From Brockia lithotrophica (GTDB taxonomy: Bacteria > Bacillota > Bacilli > Thermicanales > DSM-22653), in the NCBI RefSeq assembly GCF_003633725.1, contig NZ_RBIJ01000004.1, forward strand, positions 62,001 to 126,000: 64,000 bases of DNA, written 5' to 3'. The translations under genes and the position numbers were made by a program. Below are positions 16,460-24,411 of this stretch, piece after piece. Position 1 is the first letter of the stretch. Each line of letters opens with the position of its first letter. A model generated the notes under the pieces. The model searched no databases. It was given only the letters and a program-made list of their open reading frames with translations, and was not told the DNA's origin.

Positions 16460-16773
16460 CGTACCTTATGCATGAGAAACGTTGTCCGTCCGCGCTATCG
16501 GAGATGCGCGAGAGGGTTCTGAGATCGTGTCCTGCGCCGCGGCCGCGGCGATCCCTTTGGGACACAGGGGGCGGTTCGCGGGAAGGGCGAGGGAGACGTC
16601 GGAAGAGGACGGGCGACGGACGATCCCGTATTCCGCAGCGCGGGACCTCGAACTTGAGAAACGGGCTTCAGAAACGGGAACAGGTACGGGACGGAAACAA
16701 GCCCAGAAGTGAGGTAGGGAAGAGGAGAAGAGGAAAGGAAATGAAAGGAAATGCGTAAACGGTTACTCGTCGT
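16460..16773 (+). other. Long predicted leader or small RNA region, no convincing gene
   Basis: About 310 nt between a strong promoter and the first credible coding frame. Short open frames here have no ribosome site and their translations are Arg/Gly-rich, as expected from GC-rich non-coding DNA. A structured element is visible at 16527-16565: GTGTCC pairs with GGACAC around an inner CGCCGCGGCCGCGGCG hairpin. The last 60 nt are purine-rich (repeated AGGAAAGGAAATG). A 15-codon frame begins at ATG 16751 (a Lys/Arg/Leu-rich peptide) with a good ribosome site and stops just before the Spo0E-like frame, so it could be a leader peptide. Function is unknown; it may be an independent small RNA or a regulatory leader. 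Confidence 0.35.
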
Positions 16774-17124
16774 TTGGCGGTTGCTTTGGGGGTGACCGGG
16801 GTGGAAGTGTTCGCGCGGGACATGGGGGAAGACTCCCTCCGAAACGACTCCTTTCGCCTCACGTTCATGACGACGGCGAACCTTTCGGGTGTGCCCGTAC
16901 GCAAGGGGTCGCGCGTTTCCGAAGAAGGGGTGGCGTACGGAGAGCGGAAGGGCGATTCCGACGGAGAGGGCTTCGAAGAGGACGAGGAGTTGGAGCGGCT
17001 TATCTTGGAAATCGTCCGCCTGCGCTTCGAGCTTTTGAAGCTCGCAGAGTCGACGCGTTCCCTCACCGACCCGGAGATCGTCCGTCTGAGCCGCCTGCTT
17101 GACGAAAAATTCAACCGTCTCTAG
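16774..17124 (+). CDS. Spo0E-like aspartyl-phosphate phosphatase family protein
   Basis: The C-terminal ~45 residues match the Spo0E-like family: two short helices with LERLILEIVRLRFELLKLAE, then LTDPEIVRLSRLLDEKFN, which carries the family's S-x-x-LD core. In B. subtilis such proteins dephosphorylate Spo0A-P and so delay sporulation. The frame is open from TTG 16774 (116 residues), longer than the usual 50-90. The N-terminal half (Gly/Asp/Glu-rich, GERKGDSDGEGFEEDEE) has no recognisable domain. The true start is uncertain: no candidate has a strong ribosome site, and starts at ATG 16867 or TTG 16990 would leave mainly the Spo0E domain. Preceded by a promoter with a 0A box, suggesting feedback on the sporulation phosphorelay. 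Confidence 0.7.
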   Translation: MAVALGVTGVEVFARDMGEDSLRNDSFRLTFMTTANLSGVPVRKGSRVSEEGVAYGERKGDSDGEGFEEDEELERLILEIVRLRFELLKLAESTRSLTDPEIVRLSRLLDEKFNRL

Positions 17125-17168
17125 GAAATCCCGAAGTTGGGACGTGCTGGATTTCTTTGCGCGATTTG

Positions 17169-17177
17169 TGGTAGAAT
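17169..17177 (+). promoter_or_regulatory. Extended -10 promoter of the small unknown gene
   Basis: TG-G-TAGAAT, an extended -10 with a one-base change from TATAAT. No good -35 at 16-18 bp. Transcript would start near 17184, about 50 nt before the gene. Confidence 0.45.
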
Positions 17178-17232
17178 GAATTCGGCATAGAGAGAGCCAT
17201 TTGCGGCAAGGCTTTGGGTGGAGGTGGTAGCC

Positions 17233-17448
17233 ATGCGGTCCGTATTTACGCGCGTTCCCGAGGAAGACGCGCAGATTGCCTGGCAGAAGCAGGTGATCGG
17301 CGAGGAATTTCGCGAACTCGTCGGTAAGAGGTACTTCCGCTTCGCGGGACGCAAGGGGATTCTGAATGCAGAAGAACTCGAGGCGATGCTCGAACGCCGC
17401 CGCGAGCGGGAAGGAAAGAAAAAGGTGTTCGAGGAGCGCATTTTTTGA
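17233..17448 (+). CDS. Small protein of unknown function (71 residues)
   Basis: I do not recognise this family. ATG 17233 has a strong GGAGGTGG six nt upstream, and coding bias matches its neighbours, so it looks real. The protein is highly charged with no signal peptide or membrane segment. The N-terminal part ends FTRVPEEDAQIAWQKQ; the middle VGKRYFRFAGRKGILNAEE could be a small basic binding face; the C-terminal half is a predicted charged helix (ELEAMLERRREREGKKK). It has its own promoter (17169-17177) and is followed by a hairpin (17478-17508), so it is probably monocistronic. It lies between the Spo0E-like gene and dprA. Confidence 0.6.
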   Translation: MRSVFTRVPEEDAQIAWQKQVIGEEFRELVGKRYFRFAGRKGILNAEELEAMLERRREREGKKKVFEERIF

Positions 17449-17477
17449 AAGCGCTCTCGCAGAGATTCGGAAGGAAA

Positions 17478-17508
17478 AGGGGCCGGCCGTGAGCCGGCCC
17501 GCATGTTT
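17478..17508 (+). terminator. Terminator-like hairpin after the small unknown gene
   Basis: Perfect 8-bp stem GGGCCGGC / GCCGGCCC with loop CGTGA, then GCATGTTTT. The short T-run begins six bases after the stem, so efficiency is uncertain. Confidence 0.5.
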
Positions 17509-17543
17509 TCCAGGGAAACGAAGGGTCGGCGGAGGGAAACCGG

Positions 17544-18719
17544 GTGACGGAAGCGGATCTCCTCGCGGCCGCGGTATTGCACGGCGTACACGGCGTAGGG
17601 CAGAGGCGTCTCTGGCGGGTGTACGAGCTCCTTTCCGGCGCCTTTCACCTCCTCTGCACCCGGGAGGGGTGGGAGCGGGTGCGCGCAGGGCGTGCCCTTC
17701 CTGAGGATGTCCTACGGGCGGCGGAGGAGCATTTTGCACGCATTTGCGGCGGAGGGGAGGTCCCACCGAAACCTCGAGATGTGCGCATCCTGTGGTGGGG
17801 CGATTCGGAATACCCTCGGGGACTTCGGGAGATCTCCGACCCTCCCTTCCTTCTCTACGCCCGCGGCGACCTCGACGCGCTCGCGCTTCCCCCGGTAGCT
17901 GTGGTAGGGACCCGGAGGCCTACGGCTTACGGCCTCCTCGTCGCCGAACGGTTCGCCGCGGGTTTTGTCGCCGAGGGGGCCGCGGTCGTAAGCGGCATGG
18001 CCTTCGGGATCGACGCTGCGGCGCACCGCTCGGCCTTACGGGCCCGAGGCCGGACGGTCGCCGTCCTCGCCTCCGGGGTGGACGTGCCGACGCCGGCGGC
18101 GCACCGGCGGCTGTACGAGGAAATCCTCGCAGGGGGAGGGCTCGTCCTCTCCGAAATGCCTCTCGGAACGGCGGCGGAGCGCGGCCTTTTCCCCCTGCGA
18201 AACCGCCTTTTGAGCGGCGTAAGTCGCGCCGTCCTCGTCGTGGAGAGCCGCCCCCGCGGCGGAGCGATGCTCACCGCGGAGTGGGCGCAAACACACGGCC
18301 GTCTCCTCTTCGCGGTTCCCGGGCCCGTGTTTTCTCCCGCAAGCGAGGGGCCGAACCGCCTTCTCGCCGCGGGAGCCCGTCCCGCCCTCTCCCCGGGCGA
18401 AGTCCTCGCGCACCTTTCGTCCGAGAGCCCGGGAGAATTCCGCCCTTCCTCGCAGGCCGAGGGAGCGTTTCGCCCTCCGCCCCCGCAAGACAAAGAAGCG
18501 GGTGCCGCACCCGAGTCGCCGTCCGCCCGCCGTGCGTTTGCCCCGGAAGAGCAGGCGATTCTCGCCCGGCTCGGCGCGGCGCCTCGAACGATAGAAGAGC
18601 TCCTCCGCGAACTCTCCTTGGAGCCATCGGCGCTTTACGCCCTCCTCATCCGCCTCGAACTTGCGGGGCTCGTCCGGCGGCTTCCCGGCGGGCGCTACGC
18701 CCGCGCGGAGGAGAAGTAG
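17544..18719 (+). CDS. dprA: DNA processing protein DprA (Smf)
   Basis: A 391-residue recombination mediator that loads RecA on incoming single strands during natural transformation. The Rossmann-fold core begins near residue 120: PPVAVVGTRRPTAYG, VVSGMAFGIDAAAHRSAL, TVAVLASGVDVPTP, SEMPLGTAAERGLFPLRNRL and LVVESRPRGGAML are all canonical. An N-terminal SAM-like region and a C-terminal winged helix (EEQAILARLGAAPRTIEELL) flank it, joined by a Pro/Gly linker. GTG start preceded by GGAGGG. In B. subtilis sucCD lies just upstream; here the Spo0E-like and unknown genes take that place. Confidence 0.96.
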   Translation: MTEADLLAAAVLHGVHGVGQRRLWRVYELLSGAFHLLCTREGWERVRAGRALPEDVLRAAEEHFARICGGGEVPPKPRDVRILWWGDSEYPRGLREISDPPFLLYARGDLDALALPPVAVVGTRRPTAYGLLVAERFAAGFVAEGAAVVSGMAFGIDAAAHRSALRARGRTVAVLASGVDVPTPAAHRRLYEEILAGGGLVLSEMPLGTAAERGLFPLRNRLLSGVSRAVLVVESRPRGGAMLTAEWAQTHGRLLFAVPGPVFSPASEGPNRLLAAGARPALSPGEVLAHLSSESPGEFRPSSQAEGAFRPPPPQDKEAGAAPESPSARRAFAPEEQAILARLGAAPRTIEELLRELSLEPSALYALLIRLELAGLVRRLPGGRYARAEEK

Positions 18720-18725
18720 CCGGAT

Positions 18726-18735
18726 ACGCGCGCGT
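18726..18735 (+). repeat. Alternating purine-pyrimidine tract, upstream copy (ACGCGCGCGT)
   Basis: A self-complementary ACGCGCGCGT within a 12-bp alternating purine-pyrimidine run. It lies between the dprA stop and the topA -35. A second copy is at 18805-18814, downstream of the topA transcription start. Confidence 0.6.
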
Positions 18736-18753
18736 TTCTGCCGCTTTGCGCGA

Positions 18754-18782
18754 TTGACAAACGGAATCCCCCCTTTCATAAT
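18754..18782 (+). promoter_or_regulatory. SigA-type promoter of topA
   Basis: TTGACA (18754-18759), 17-bp spacer, CATAAT (18777-18782). Start of transcription near 18789, leader about 73 nt. Confidence 0.78.
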
Positions 18783-18802
18783 TAGGTGTGAATTTTTTTC
18801 CG

Positions 18803-18816
18803 GTACGCGCGCGTAC
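18803..18816 (+). repeat. 14-bp perfect palindrome in the topA leader (GTACGCGCGCGTAC)
   Basis: Fully alternating purine-pyrimidine and self-complementary, placed 14-27 nt after the predicted transcription start. An outer AGGTGT (18784-18789) can pair with ACACCT (18815-18820). Contains the second copy of ACGCGCGCGT. Confidence 0.6.
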
Positions 18817-18861
18817 ACCTAGGGTGAACGACCGTAGCTCCGTCAAGGAGGATGGGCGTCT

Positions 18862-21072
18862 TTGGGAGAGGCGTTGGTCATCGTCGAGTCGCCGGCCAAG
18901 GCCAAGACGATTGCGAAGTTCCTCGGGCGCGGCGTGCGCGTCGTGGCGTCCATGGGCCACGTACGCGACCTACCGAAGAGCCAGCTCGGGGTAGACATCG
19001 AAAACGGGTTCACCCCGAAATACATCACGATCCGCGGGAAGGGGCAGGTGCTCAAGGAACTCAAGGAGCGCGCGAAAAAGGCGGAGAAGATCTACCTCGC
19101 CTCCGACCCAGACCGCGAAGGTGAGGCGATCGCCTGGCACCTCGCCCAGTACCTCGGCCTCGACCCCAATTCTCCGATTCGCGTCGTCTTCCACGAAATC
19201 ACGAAGCCGGCGGTGCAGGCGTCCTTTCGCGAACCGCGGGCTATCGACCAGCGGCTCGTAGACGCGCAGCAGGCGCGCCGGATTCTCGATCGCCTCGTGG
19301 GATACAAGCTCTCGCCTCTTCTCTGGCAAAAGGTCAAGCGCGGGCTTTCGGCGGGGCGCGTGCAGTCTGCGGCCCTCAAGCTCGTCGTCGACCGGGAGCG
19401 AGAAATTGAGGCGTTCGTTCCCGAAGAGTACTGGACCCTCACGGCCTACCTGCGGGCGGGCGAAGGGGAGTTCTCCGCGGAATTCGTGGGCTTCGGCGAA
19501 GACAAGGTCCCCCTTCGTTCCCGGGAGGACGTGGACGCCGTCCTCCGGAAACTCGAGGGTGCGGAGTTCGTCGTCGCCGCCGTGGAGACGAAGCCGCGTC
19601 GGCGCTCGGCGCCGCCGCCGTTTACGACGAGCACGCTGCAACAGGAAGCCTCTAAGCGCTTGGGCTTTCGTCCGGCGCGCACGATGCGCGTGGCCCAAGA
19701 GCTCTACGAAGGTCTTCCCGTAGGCGACGAGGGCCCTGTGGGTCTCATCACCTACATGCGCACGGATTCCACCCGCCTTTCTCCCCTTGCCGTCGAGGCG
19801 GGCCAGGCCTTCATCCGCGAGACGTACGGTTCGGAATACGTGGGGCAGGTGAGCGCGGGCAAAAAGCGCGAGAACGTCCAGGACGCCCACGAGGCAATTC
19901 GCCCTACGGACGTCCGGCGGACGCCGGAAGCCGTAAAGCCGTACCTCTCTCGCGACCAGTACCGCCTGTACAAGCTCATCTGGGAGAGGTTCGTGGCGAG
20001 CCTCATGGCTCCGGCGGTGTACAACGCTACGAGCGCCACGCTTGCCGCGGGAGAGGCGCGCTTTCGGGCGAGCGGGTCCGTCCTCGTCTTCCCCGGTTTC
20101 CTCCGGGTGTACGCGGACGTAAAGGAAGACGCCGCCGAAAAGGAAAGGGAAGAGGAACGCTCCCTGCCGCCCCTCGCCGCAGGGGAACGTCTCGAACTCC
20201 TTCGCTTCGAGCCCAAGCAGCACTTCACCCAACCGCCCGCGCGCTACACGGAAGCGCAGCTCGTCAAGGCCATGGAGGAACTCGGAATTGGACGCCCGAG
20301 TACCTACGCCCCCACCCTCGAAACCCTGACGAAGCGGCGCTACGTGGTCCTCGAAGATCGCCGCCTCCGTCCTACGGAACTCGGGCGCCTGGTCACGGAG
20401 CTCCTCGAGGGGCACTTCCCGGAAATCGTCGACGTAGGCTTTACCGCCAACCTCGAGTCCCAGCTCGACCAAATCGAGGAGGGTAAGCTTCCGTGGCGCC
20501 GGGTGCTCGAGGAGTTTTACGCGTGGTTTTCCGAACGCCTTCGGGAGGCCGAACGCACGATCGCCCGCGTCGAACTCGCGCCGCAGTACGCGGGGGAAAA
20601 TTGCCCCGTGTGTGGACGCCCGCTCGTCATCAAGGAAGGCAGGTACGGGCCCTTCTTGGCCTGCTCCGGCTACCCCGAGTGCACGTACACCCGCCCGCTC
20701 CTTAAGTCCCTGGACATCCCATGCCCCAAGTGCAAGCAGGGGGTGCTCGTGGAACGCCGGAGTCGCAAGGGGCGGGTGTTTTACGGGTGCAGCCGCTACC
20801 CGGAGTGCGACTTCGTCGTGTGGCAAAAGCCCGATCCCACCCCTTGTCCCGTATGCGGCGGCCTCCTCGTCATCGAGCGCAACGGTCGACTCCGCTGCAC
20901 TTCCTGTGGGGCCACGTTCACCCGAGAGGAGCTCGAACGGGGCAAAGCTCCGGAGGTGGAGAGCCCGGAACGCCCCCTCATCTCAGAAGGAGCGCACACC
21001 GACGAGGCGCGCGAAGCCCTTTCGGCGGGATCGCCGGAGGGGAGAAAGGGTTCGGCAAAGCGGAAGGGTTGA
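18862..21072 (+). CDS. topA: DNA topoisomerase I
   Basis: A 736-residue type IA topoisomerase that relaxes negative supercoils. The Toprim domain begins at once (ALVIVESPAKAKTIAKFLG; acidic triad SDPDREGEA). The catalytic Tyr298 is in GLITYMRTDSTRLS. GIGRPSTYAPT and the three C-terminal Cys4 zinc ribbons follow: CPVCGRPLVIKEG, CPKCKQGVLVERR and CPVCGGLLVIERNG, each with its second Cys pair. TTG start is 10 nt from AAGGAGG (18845-18851). The C-terminal tail after the last zinc ribbon is acidic. Transcribed from its own promoter. In B. subtilis trmFO follows; here codV comes next. Confidence 0.98.
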   Translation: MGEALVIVESPAKAKTIAKFLGRGVRVVASMGHVRDLPKSQLGVDIENGFTPKYITIRGKGQVLKELKERAKKAEKIYLASDPDREGEAIAWHLAQYLGLDPNSPIRVVFHEITKPAVQASFREPRAIDQRLVDAQQARRILDRLVGYKLSPLLWQKVKRGLSAGRVQSAALKLVVDREREIEAFVPEEYWTLTAYLRAGEGEFSAEFVGFGEDKVPLRSREDVDAVLRKLEGAEFVVAAVETKPRRRSAPPPFTTSTLQQEASKRLGFRPARTMRVAQELYEGLPVGDEGPVGLITYMRTDSTRLSPLAVEAGQAFIRETYGSEYVGQVSAGKKRENVQDAHEAIRPTDVRRTPEAVKPYLSRDQYRLYKLIWERFVASLMAPAVYNATSATLAAGEARFRASGSVLVFPGFLRVYADVKEDAAEKEREEERSLPPLAAGERLELLRFEPKQHFTQPPARYTEAQLVKAMEELGIGRPSTYAPTLETLTKRRYVVLEDRRLRPTELGRLVTELLEGHFPEIVDVGFTANLESQLDQIEEGKLPWRRVLEEFYAWFSERLREAERTIARVELAPQYAGENCPVCGRPLVIKEGRYGPFLACSGYPECTYTRPLLKSLDIPCPKCKQGVLVERRSRKGRVFYGCSRYPECDFVVWQKPDPTPCPVCGGLLVIERNGRLRCTSCGATFTREELERGKAPEVESPERPLISEGAHTDEAREALSAGSPEGRKGSAKRKG

Positions 21073-21228
21073 GCTTGGGGAGCCGTAGGGAGTTCGATCG
21101 CTCGGCCCGCGTCCGCCTGCGTCCCCGCGGGGGGAGTCCGGTTCGGGGAAGCGTCAAACCTGAATCCTCGGGTACGAAAAGCGTGAAACAACCGGAGATC
21201 GAGAAAACGAGATCTCTCCTCTCGGATC

Positions 21229-21257
21229 TTGCATTGGATTCGGAACTGTGATACGAT
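21229..21257 (+). promoter_or_regulatory. Promoter of codV-hslVU
   Basis: TTGCAT (21229-21234), 17-bp spacer, extended -10 TG-A-TACGAT (21249-21257). The predicted transcript starts near 21264, almost at the ribosome site CGGAGG (21265-21270), giving a leader of only about 15 nt. Confidence 0.65.
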
Positions 21258-21278
21258 TTGTCTACGGAGGCGGGACAC

Positions 21279-22250
21279 GTGAGGCGAGATCTCGAGCTTT
21301 GGCGCACGCGTTTTCTCCACGCCCTCCGGTACGAGCGCGGGCTTGCCCCGCGCACGGTGCGCGCGTATGGAACGGACGTGGCCGATTTTCTCGCCTTCCT
21401 TCGCGCGGTGGGCGGCGATCCGGGAGGAGAATCCCCCTCCCCATCCGGGGAAGGCGAGGCTCCGTCCGGTACGTCCATCGGATTCCCTGGAGAACCCCGG
21501 GAAACTCGGACGTTGGCCCGGCGTTACGTCCGGCAGATGCTCGAGCGCGGACGTAGCCGGACCACGGTGGCGCGGCGCCTCGTGTCCTTGCGGGCGTTTT
21601 TCGCCTACCTCGTAGACCAAGGTGTCGTGGAAAGCAATCCCTTCCTCGGAATCAAGCCCCCCAAGCCGGGGAAGCGCCTCCCCAAGGTGCTCGCCCCGTC
21701 GGAAGTCCGCCGGATGCTCGAAGCGCCCGATCCGCGCTCACCCGTGGGGCTCCGCGACCGCGCGCTTTTGGAAACGCTGTACTCCTCGGGGGCACGTGTG
21801 GGGGAGGTCGTCGGCCTGCGCGTCGGAGACCTGGACCTTCGGGAAGGCAAGGCCCGCGTCCTCGGCAAAGGGGGAAAAGAGCGCTTGGTTCCTCTGGGAA
21901 GGTATGCCGTAGAGGCGCTCGACCTCTACCTCGTCGCGGGACGGCCTAGGCTTTTGGGCGATCGCGAAGACCTGGGGTACGTCTTCTTGAGCGTTCGCGG
22001 TCGGCCGTTGGGGGATCGCGACGTGCGGCGTATCGTAGAACGTACGGCGCTCGGAGTGCTGGGCGCGGAACCGGTTACACCTCACACCTTCCGCCACACC
22101 TTTGCCACGCACCTGCTCGACGGGGGGGCGGATCTCCGCACGGTACAGGAGCTTCTCGGCCACGCGAGCATTGGCACGACGCAAGTCTACACCCACGTAT
22201 CCCAAGCACGGCTGCGGGAAACGTACAGGCGGACGCATCCGCGCGCGTAG
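21279..22250 (+). CDS. xerC: Tyrosine recombinase XerC/CodV
   Basis: A 323-residue site-specific recombinase that, with XerD, resolves chromosome dimers at dif. The N-terminal SAM-like domain ([20 protein letters not shown]) has an insertion of about 25 Gly/Pro/Ser/Glu residues after [11 protein letters not shown], absent from most family members. The catalytic domain holds Arg in [12 protein letters not shown], Lys in [13 protein letters not shown], His-x-x-Arg in [12 protein letters not shown], His in [11 protein letters not shown] and Tyr304 in VYTHV. Chosen start GTG 21279 is 8 nt from CGGAGG; a frame from 21258 overlaps the promoter. First gene of codV-hslV-hslU. Confidence 0.94.
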   Translation: MRRDLELWRTRFLHALRYERGLAPRTVRAYGTDVADFLAFLRAVGGDPGGESPSPSGEGEAPSGTSIGFPGEPRETRTLARRYVRQMLERGRSRTTVARRLVSLRAFFAYLVDQGVVESNPFLGIKPPKPGKRLPKVLAPSEVRRMLEAPDPRSPVGLRDRALLETLYSSGARVGEVVGLRVGDLDLREGKARVLGKGGKERLVPLGRYAVEALDLYLVAGRPRLLGDREDLGYVFLSVRGRPLGDRDVRRIVERTALGVLGAEPVTPHTFRHTFATHLLDGGADLRTVQELLGHASIGTTQVYTHVSQARLRETYRRTHPRA

Positions 22251-22261
22251 GAGGTGATGGG

Positions 22262-22801
22262 GTGCGCATTCACGGTACGACGATCGTCGCCGTGCGCAAG
22301 GACGGAAGGGCCGCTATGGCCGGCGACGGGCAGGTGACCTTCGGTCAGGCGACGGTCCTCAAGCACGGGGCGCGCAAGGTACGTCGGCTGTACGGAGGTA
22401 AGGTGCTCGCCGGCTTTGCCGGTGCCGTCGCCGATGCGATTACCCTCTTCGAACGCTTCGAGGGCAAACTCGAGGCCCACCACGGGAACCTCGCCCGCGC
22501 CGCCGTCGAGCTTTCCAAGGAATGGCGAACGGACCGTTACCTCCGGCGTCTGGAAGCGCTCCTCGTCGTCGTGGACCGCGAGGCGATGTTTCTCCTCTCG
22601 GGAAGCGGGGAGGTGCTCGAGCCCGACGACGGAATTCTCGCCGTCGGCTCCGGGGGAGCCTACGCCCTCGCCGCCGCCCGGGCCCTCATGCGCAACGCTC
22701 CCGATCTCACCGCGGCGGACATCGCCCGGAAGTCCCTCGAAATCGCCTCCGAGATCTGCGTGTATACGAACGACCGCATCGTCGTCGAGGAGCTCGGGTA
22801 G
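22262..22801 (+). CDS. hslV: ATP-dependent protease HslV (ClpQ), proteolytic subunit
   Basis: A 179-residue proteasome-beta-like peptidase that forms a two-ring complex with HslU. The sequence begins [21 protein letters not shown]. The Thr-Thr at residues 6-7 would be exposed after removal of a short propeptide, so the N-terminal nucleophile is Thr, as in Escherichia coli, unlike B. subtilis ClpQ, for which a Ser nucleophile is reported. [23 protein letters not shown] and the C-terminal NDRIVVEEL are typical. GTG start follows a full AGGAGGTGAT with ideal spacing. Confidence 0.95.
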   Translation: MRIHGTTIVAVRKDGRAAMAGDGQVTFGQATVLKHGARKVRRLYGGKVLAGFAGAVADAITLFERFEGKLEAHHGNLARAAVELSKEWRTDRYLRRLEALLVVVDREAMFLLSGSGEVLEPDDGILAVGSGGAYALAAARALMRNAPDLTAADIARKSLEIASEICVYTNDRIVVEELG

Positions 22802-22911
22802 GAGACGTCGGTCGGGTGTCGCGCGCGGACGGCGGTGTCCCCTCGTCCGCCCTGGAAGGGATCGGAGCGCCTACGTGACAAAACATGTCGAAGCGGGAGG
22901 AGTCGGTTCCC

Positions 22912-24303
22912 GTGAGTGAACGCGAACTCACCCCCCGGCGCATCGTGGAGGAGCTCGACAAGTACATCGTTGGCCAGCGGGCGGCGAAGCGGGCCGTCGC
23001 CGTAGCCCTGCGCAATCGCTACCGCAGGAGCCTCCTGCCGCCGGAACTTCGCGAAGAAATCGCCCCGAAGAACATCCTCATGATCGGCCCCACGGGTGTG
23101 GGGAAAACGGAAATCGCCCGGCGACTCGCGCGCATCGTAGGCGCCCCTTTCGTGAAGGTAGAGGCGACGAAGTTCACGGAAGTCGGCTACGTCGGCCGCG
23201 ACGTGGAGTCCATGGTGCGGGATCTCGTGGATACGGCGGTGCACATGGTGCGGGCGCGCAAGGTGGAGGCCGTTCGCCGGCGCGCGGAACTCCTCGCCGA
23301 GGAACGGCTCGTGGATCTCCTCACGGGCGGACCTAGGGTGCAGAGGGAGTTCCGCAACCCTTTGGAGGTCCTCTTCGGCGGTGGTGAGGCCCCGCGCGAA
23401 CGGGTACAAGACGCTGCGAACGAGGAGGCGCGTCGCAACGTGCGCGAGGCGCTGCGCGCCGGCCGGATGGAGGACGTCCTCGTGGAGGTGGAGGTCGAAG
23501 AGGAAGGGAATGCCTTCTTGTTCGACTGGTTTCAAGGCCAGGGGCTCGAGCAGATCGGCATGAACATGCAGGAGATGCTCCGCAGCATGTTTCCCCGCCG
23601 CACGAAGCGGCGCAAACTCACCGTCCGCGAGGCACGCCCCCTCCTCATTCAAGAGGAGGCGCAAAAGCTCATCGACATGGACGAGGTGCGGGACGAGGCG
23701 CTTCGCCTAGCGGAAGAGCACGGGATCATCTTTCTCGACGAGATCGACAAGATCGCGGGGCGGGAGGGGAGCGTAGGTCCGGACGTCTCCCGCGAGGGCG
23801 TACAGCGGGACCTCCTCCCGATCGTGGAGGGGTCTACGGTGATGACCAAGTACGGTCCTGTAAAGACGGACTTCATCTTGTTCATCGCCGCAGGCGCCTT
23901 CCACACCGCAAAGCCGAGCGACCTCATTCCCGAACTCCAGGGGCGGTTTCCCGTGCGCGTCGAGCTTGAACCCCTCACGGAAGAGGATTTTGTGCGGATC
24001 CTCACGGAGCCCGAAAACGCCCTCATCAAGCAGTACACCGCCCTTTTGGCCACCGAGGGGGTTACCCTGGACTTCACAACTGATGCAATTCGCGCAATTG
24101 CTCGTTTGGCGGCAGAAGTGAACGCCCATACTGAAGACATCGGGGCGCGGCGCCTCTACACCCTTCTGGAAAAGCTCCTCGAGGACGTTTCCTTTGAGGC
24201 TCCCGAACTTCGGGGCCAGACCGTTCCCATCACGGAAGCCTACGTCCGGGAAAAGCTCGGTCCGCTCGTCGAGCGCAGGGATTTGAGCCGCTACATCTTG
24301 TAA
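22912..24303 (+). CDS. hslU: ATP-dependent protease HslU (ClpY), ATPase subunit
   Basis: A 463-residue AAA+ unfoldase that feeds substrates to Hsl[18 protein letters not shown] starts the ATPase; Walker A is [14 protein letters not shown] from about residue 60, and Walker B is [12 protein letters not shown]. The I domain (about 110-240) is charged. Sensor region [12 protein letters not shown] and the C-terminal [15 protein letters not shown], which inserts into HslV, are intact. GTG 22912 has GGGAGGAG about 8 nt upstream; an ATG at 22885 adds nine residues but lacks a ribosome site. There is a 110-bp gap after hslV with no clear promoter. Confidence 0.96.
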   Translation: MSERELTPRRIVEELDKYIVGQRAAKRAVAVALRNRYRRSLLPPELREEIAPKNILMIGPTGVGKTEIARRLARIVGAPFVKVEATKFTEVGYVGRDVESMVRDLVDTAVHMVRARKVEAVRRRAELLAEERLVDLLTGGPRVQREFRNPLEVLFGGGEAPRERVQDAANEEARRNVREALRAGRMEDVLVEVEVEEEGNAFLFDWFQGQGLEQIGMNMQEMLRSMFPRRTKRRKLTVREARPLLIQEEAQKLIDMDEVRDEALRLAEEHGIIFLDEIDKIAGREGSVGPDVSREGVQRDLLPIVEGSTVMTKYGPVKTDFILFIAAGAFHTAKPSDLIPELQGRFPVRVELEPLTEEDFVRILTEPENALIKQYTALLATEGVTLDFTTDAIRAIARLAAEVNAHTEDIGARRLYTLLEKLLEDVSFEAPELRGQTVPITEAYVREKLGPLVERRDLSRYIL

Positions 24304-24318
24304 TAGCGAGAAAGCCTC

Positions 24319-24345
24319 TAAAGCAAATGCCGATGTTGCCGATGC
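24319..24345 (+). promoter_or_regulatory. SigD/FliA-like promoter upstream of codY
   Basis: TAAA (24319-24322), 15-nt spacer, GCCGATGC (24338-24345), against the SigD consensus TAAA-N15-GCCGATAT: ten of twelve positions match. Predicted start near 24352, leader ~60 nt. No SigA-type promoter is evident in this gap. The GCCGAT part also forms a small hairpin (CCGAT-GCT-ATCGG), an alternative reading. Confidence 0.45.
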
Positions 24346-24411
24346 TATCGGGCGGTGGCGGAATCCCGGCGATTGGGCAAAACTTGTAAGCGAGTAAAGG
24401 GGGTTCAACCG

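Noticed and set aside
16453-16758. 101-codon frame after the 16425 promoter
   Set aside because: Starts at or before the predicted transcription start, no ribosome site, Arg/Gly-rich composition.
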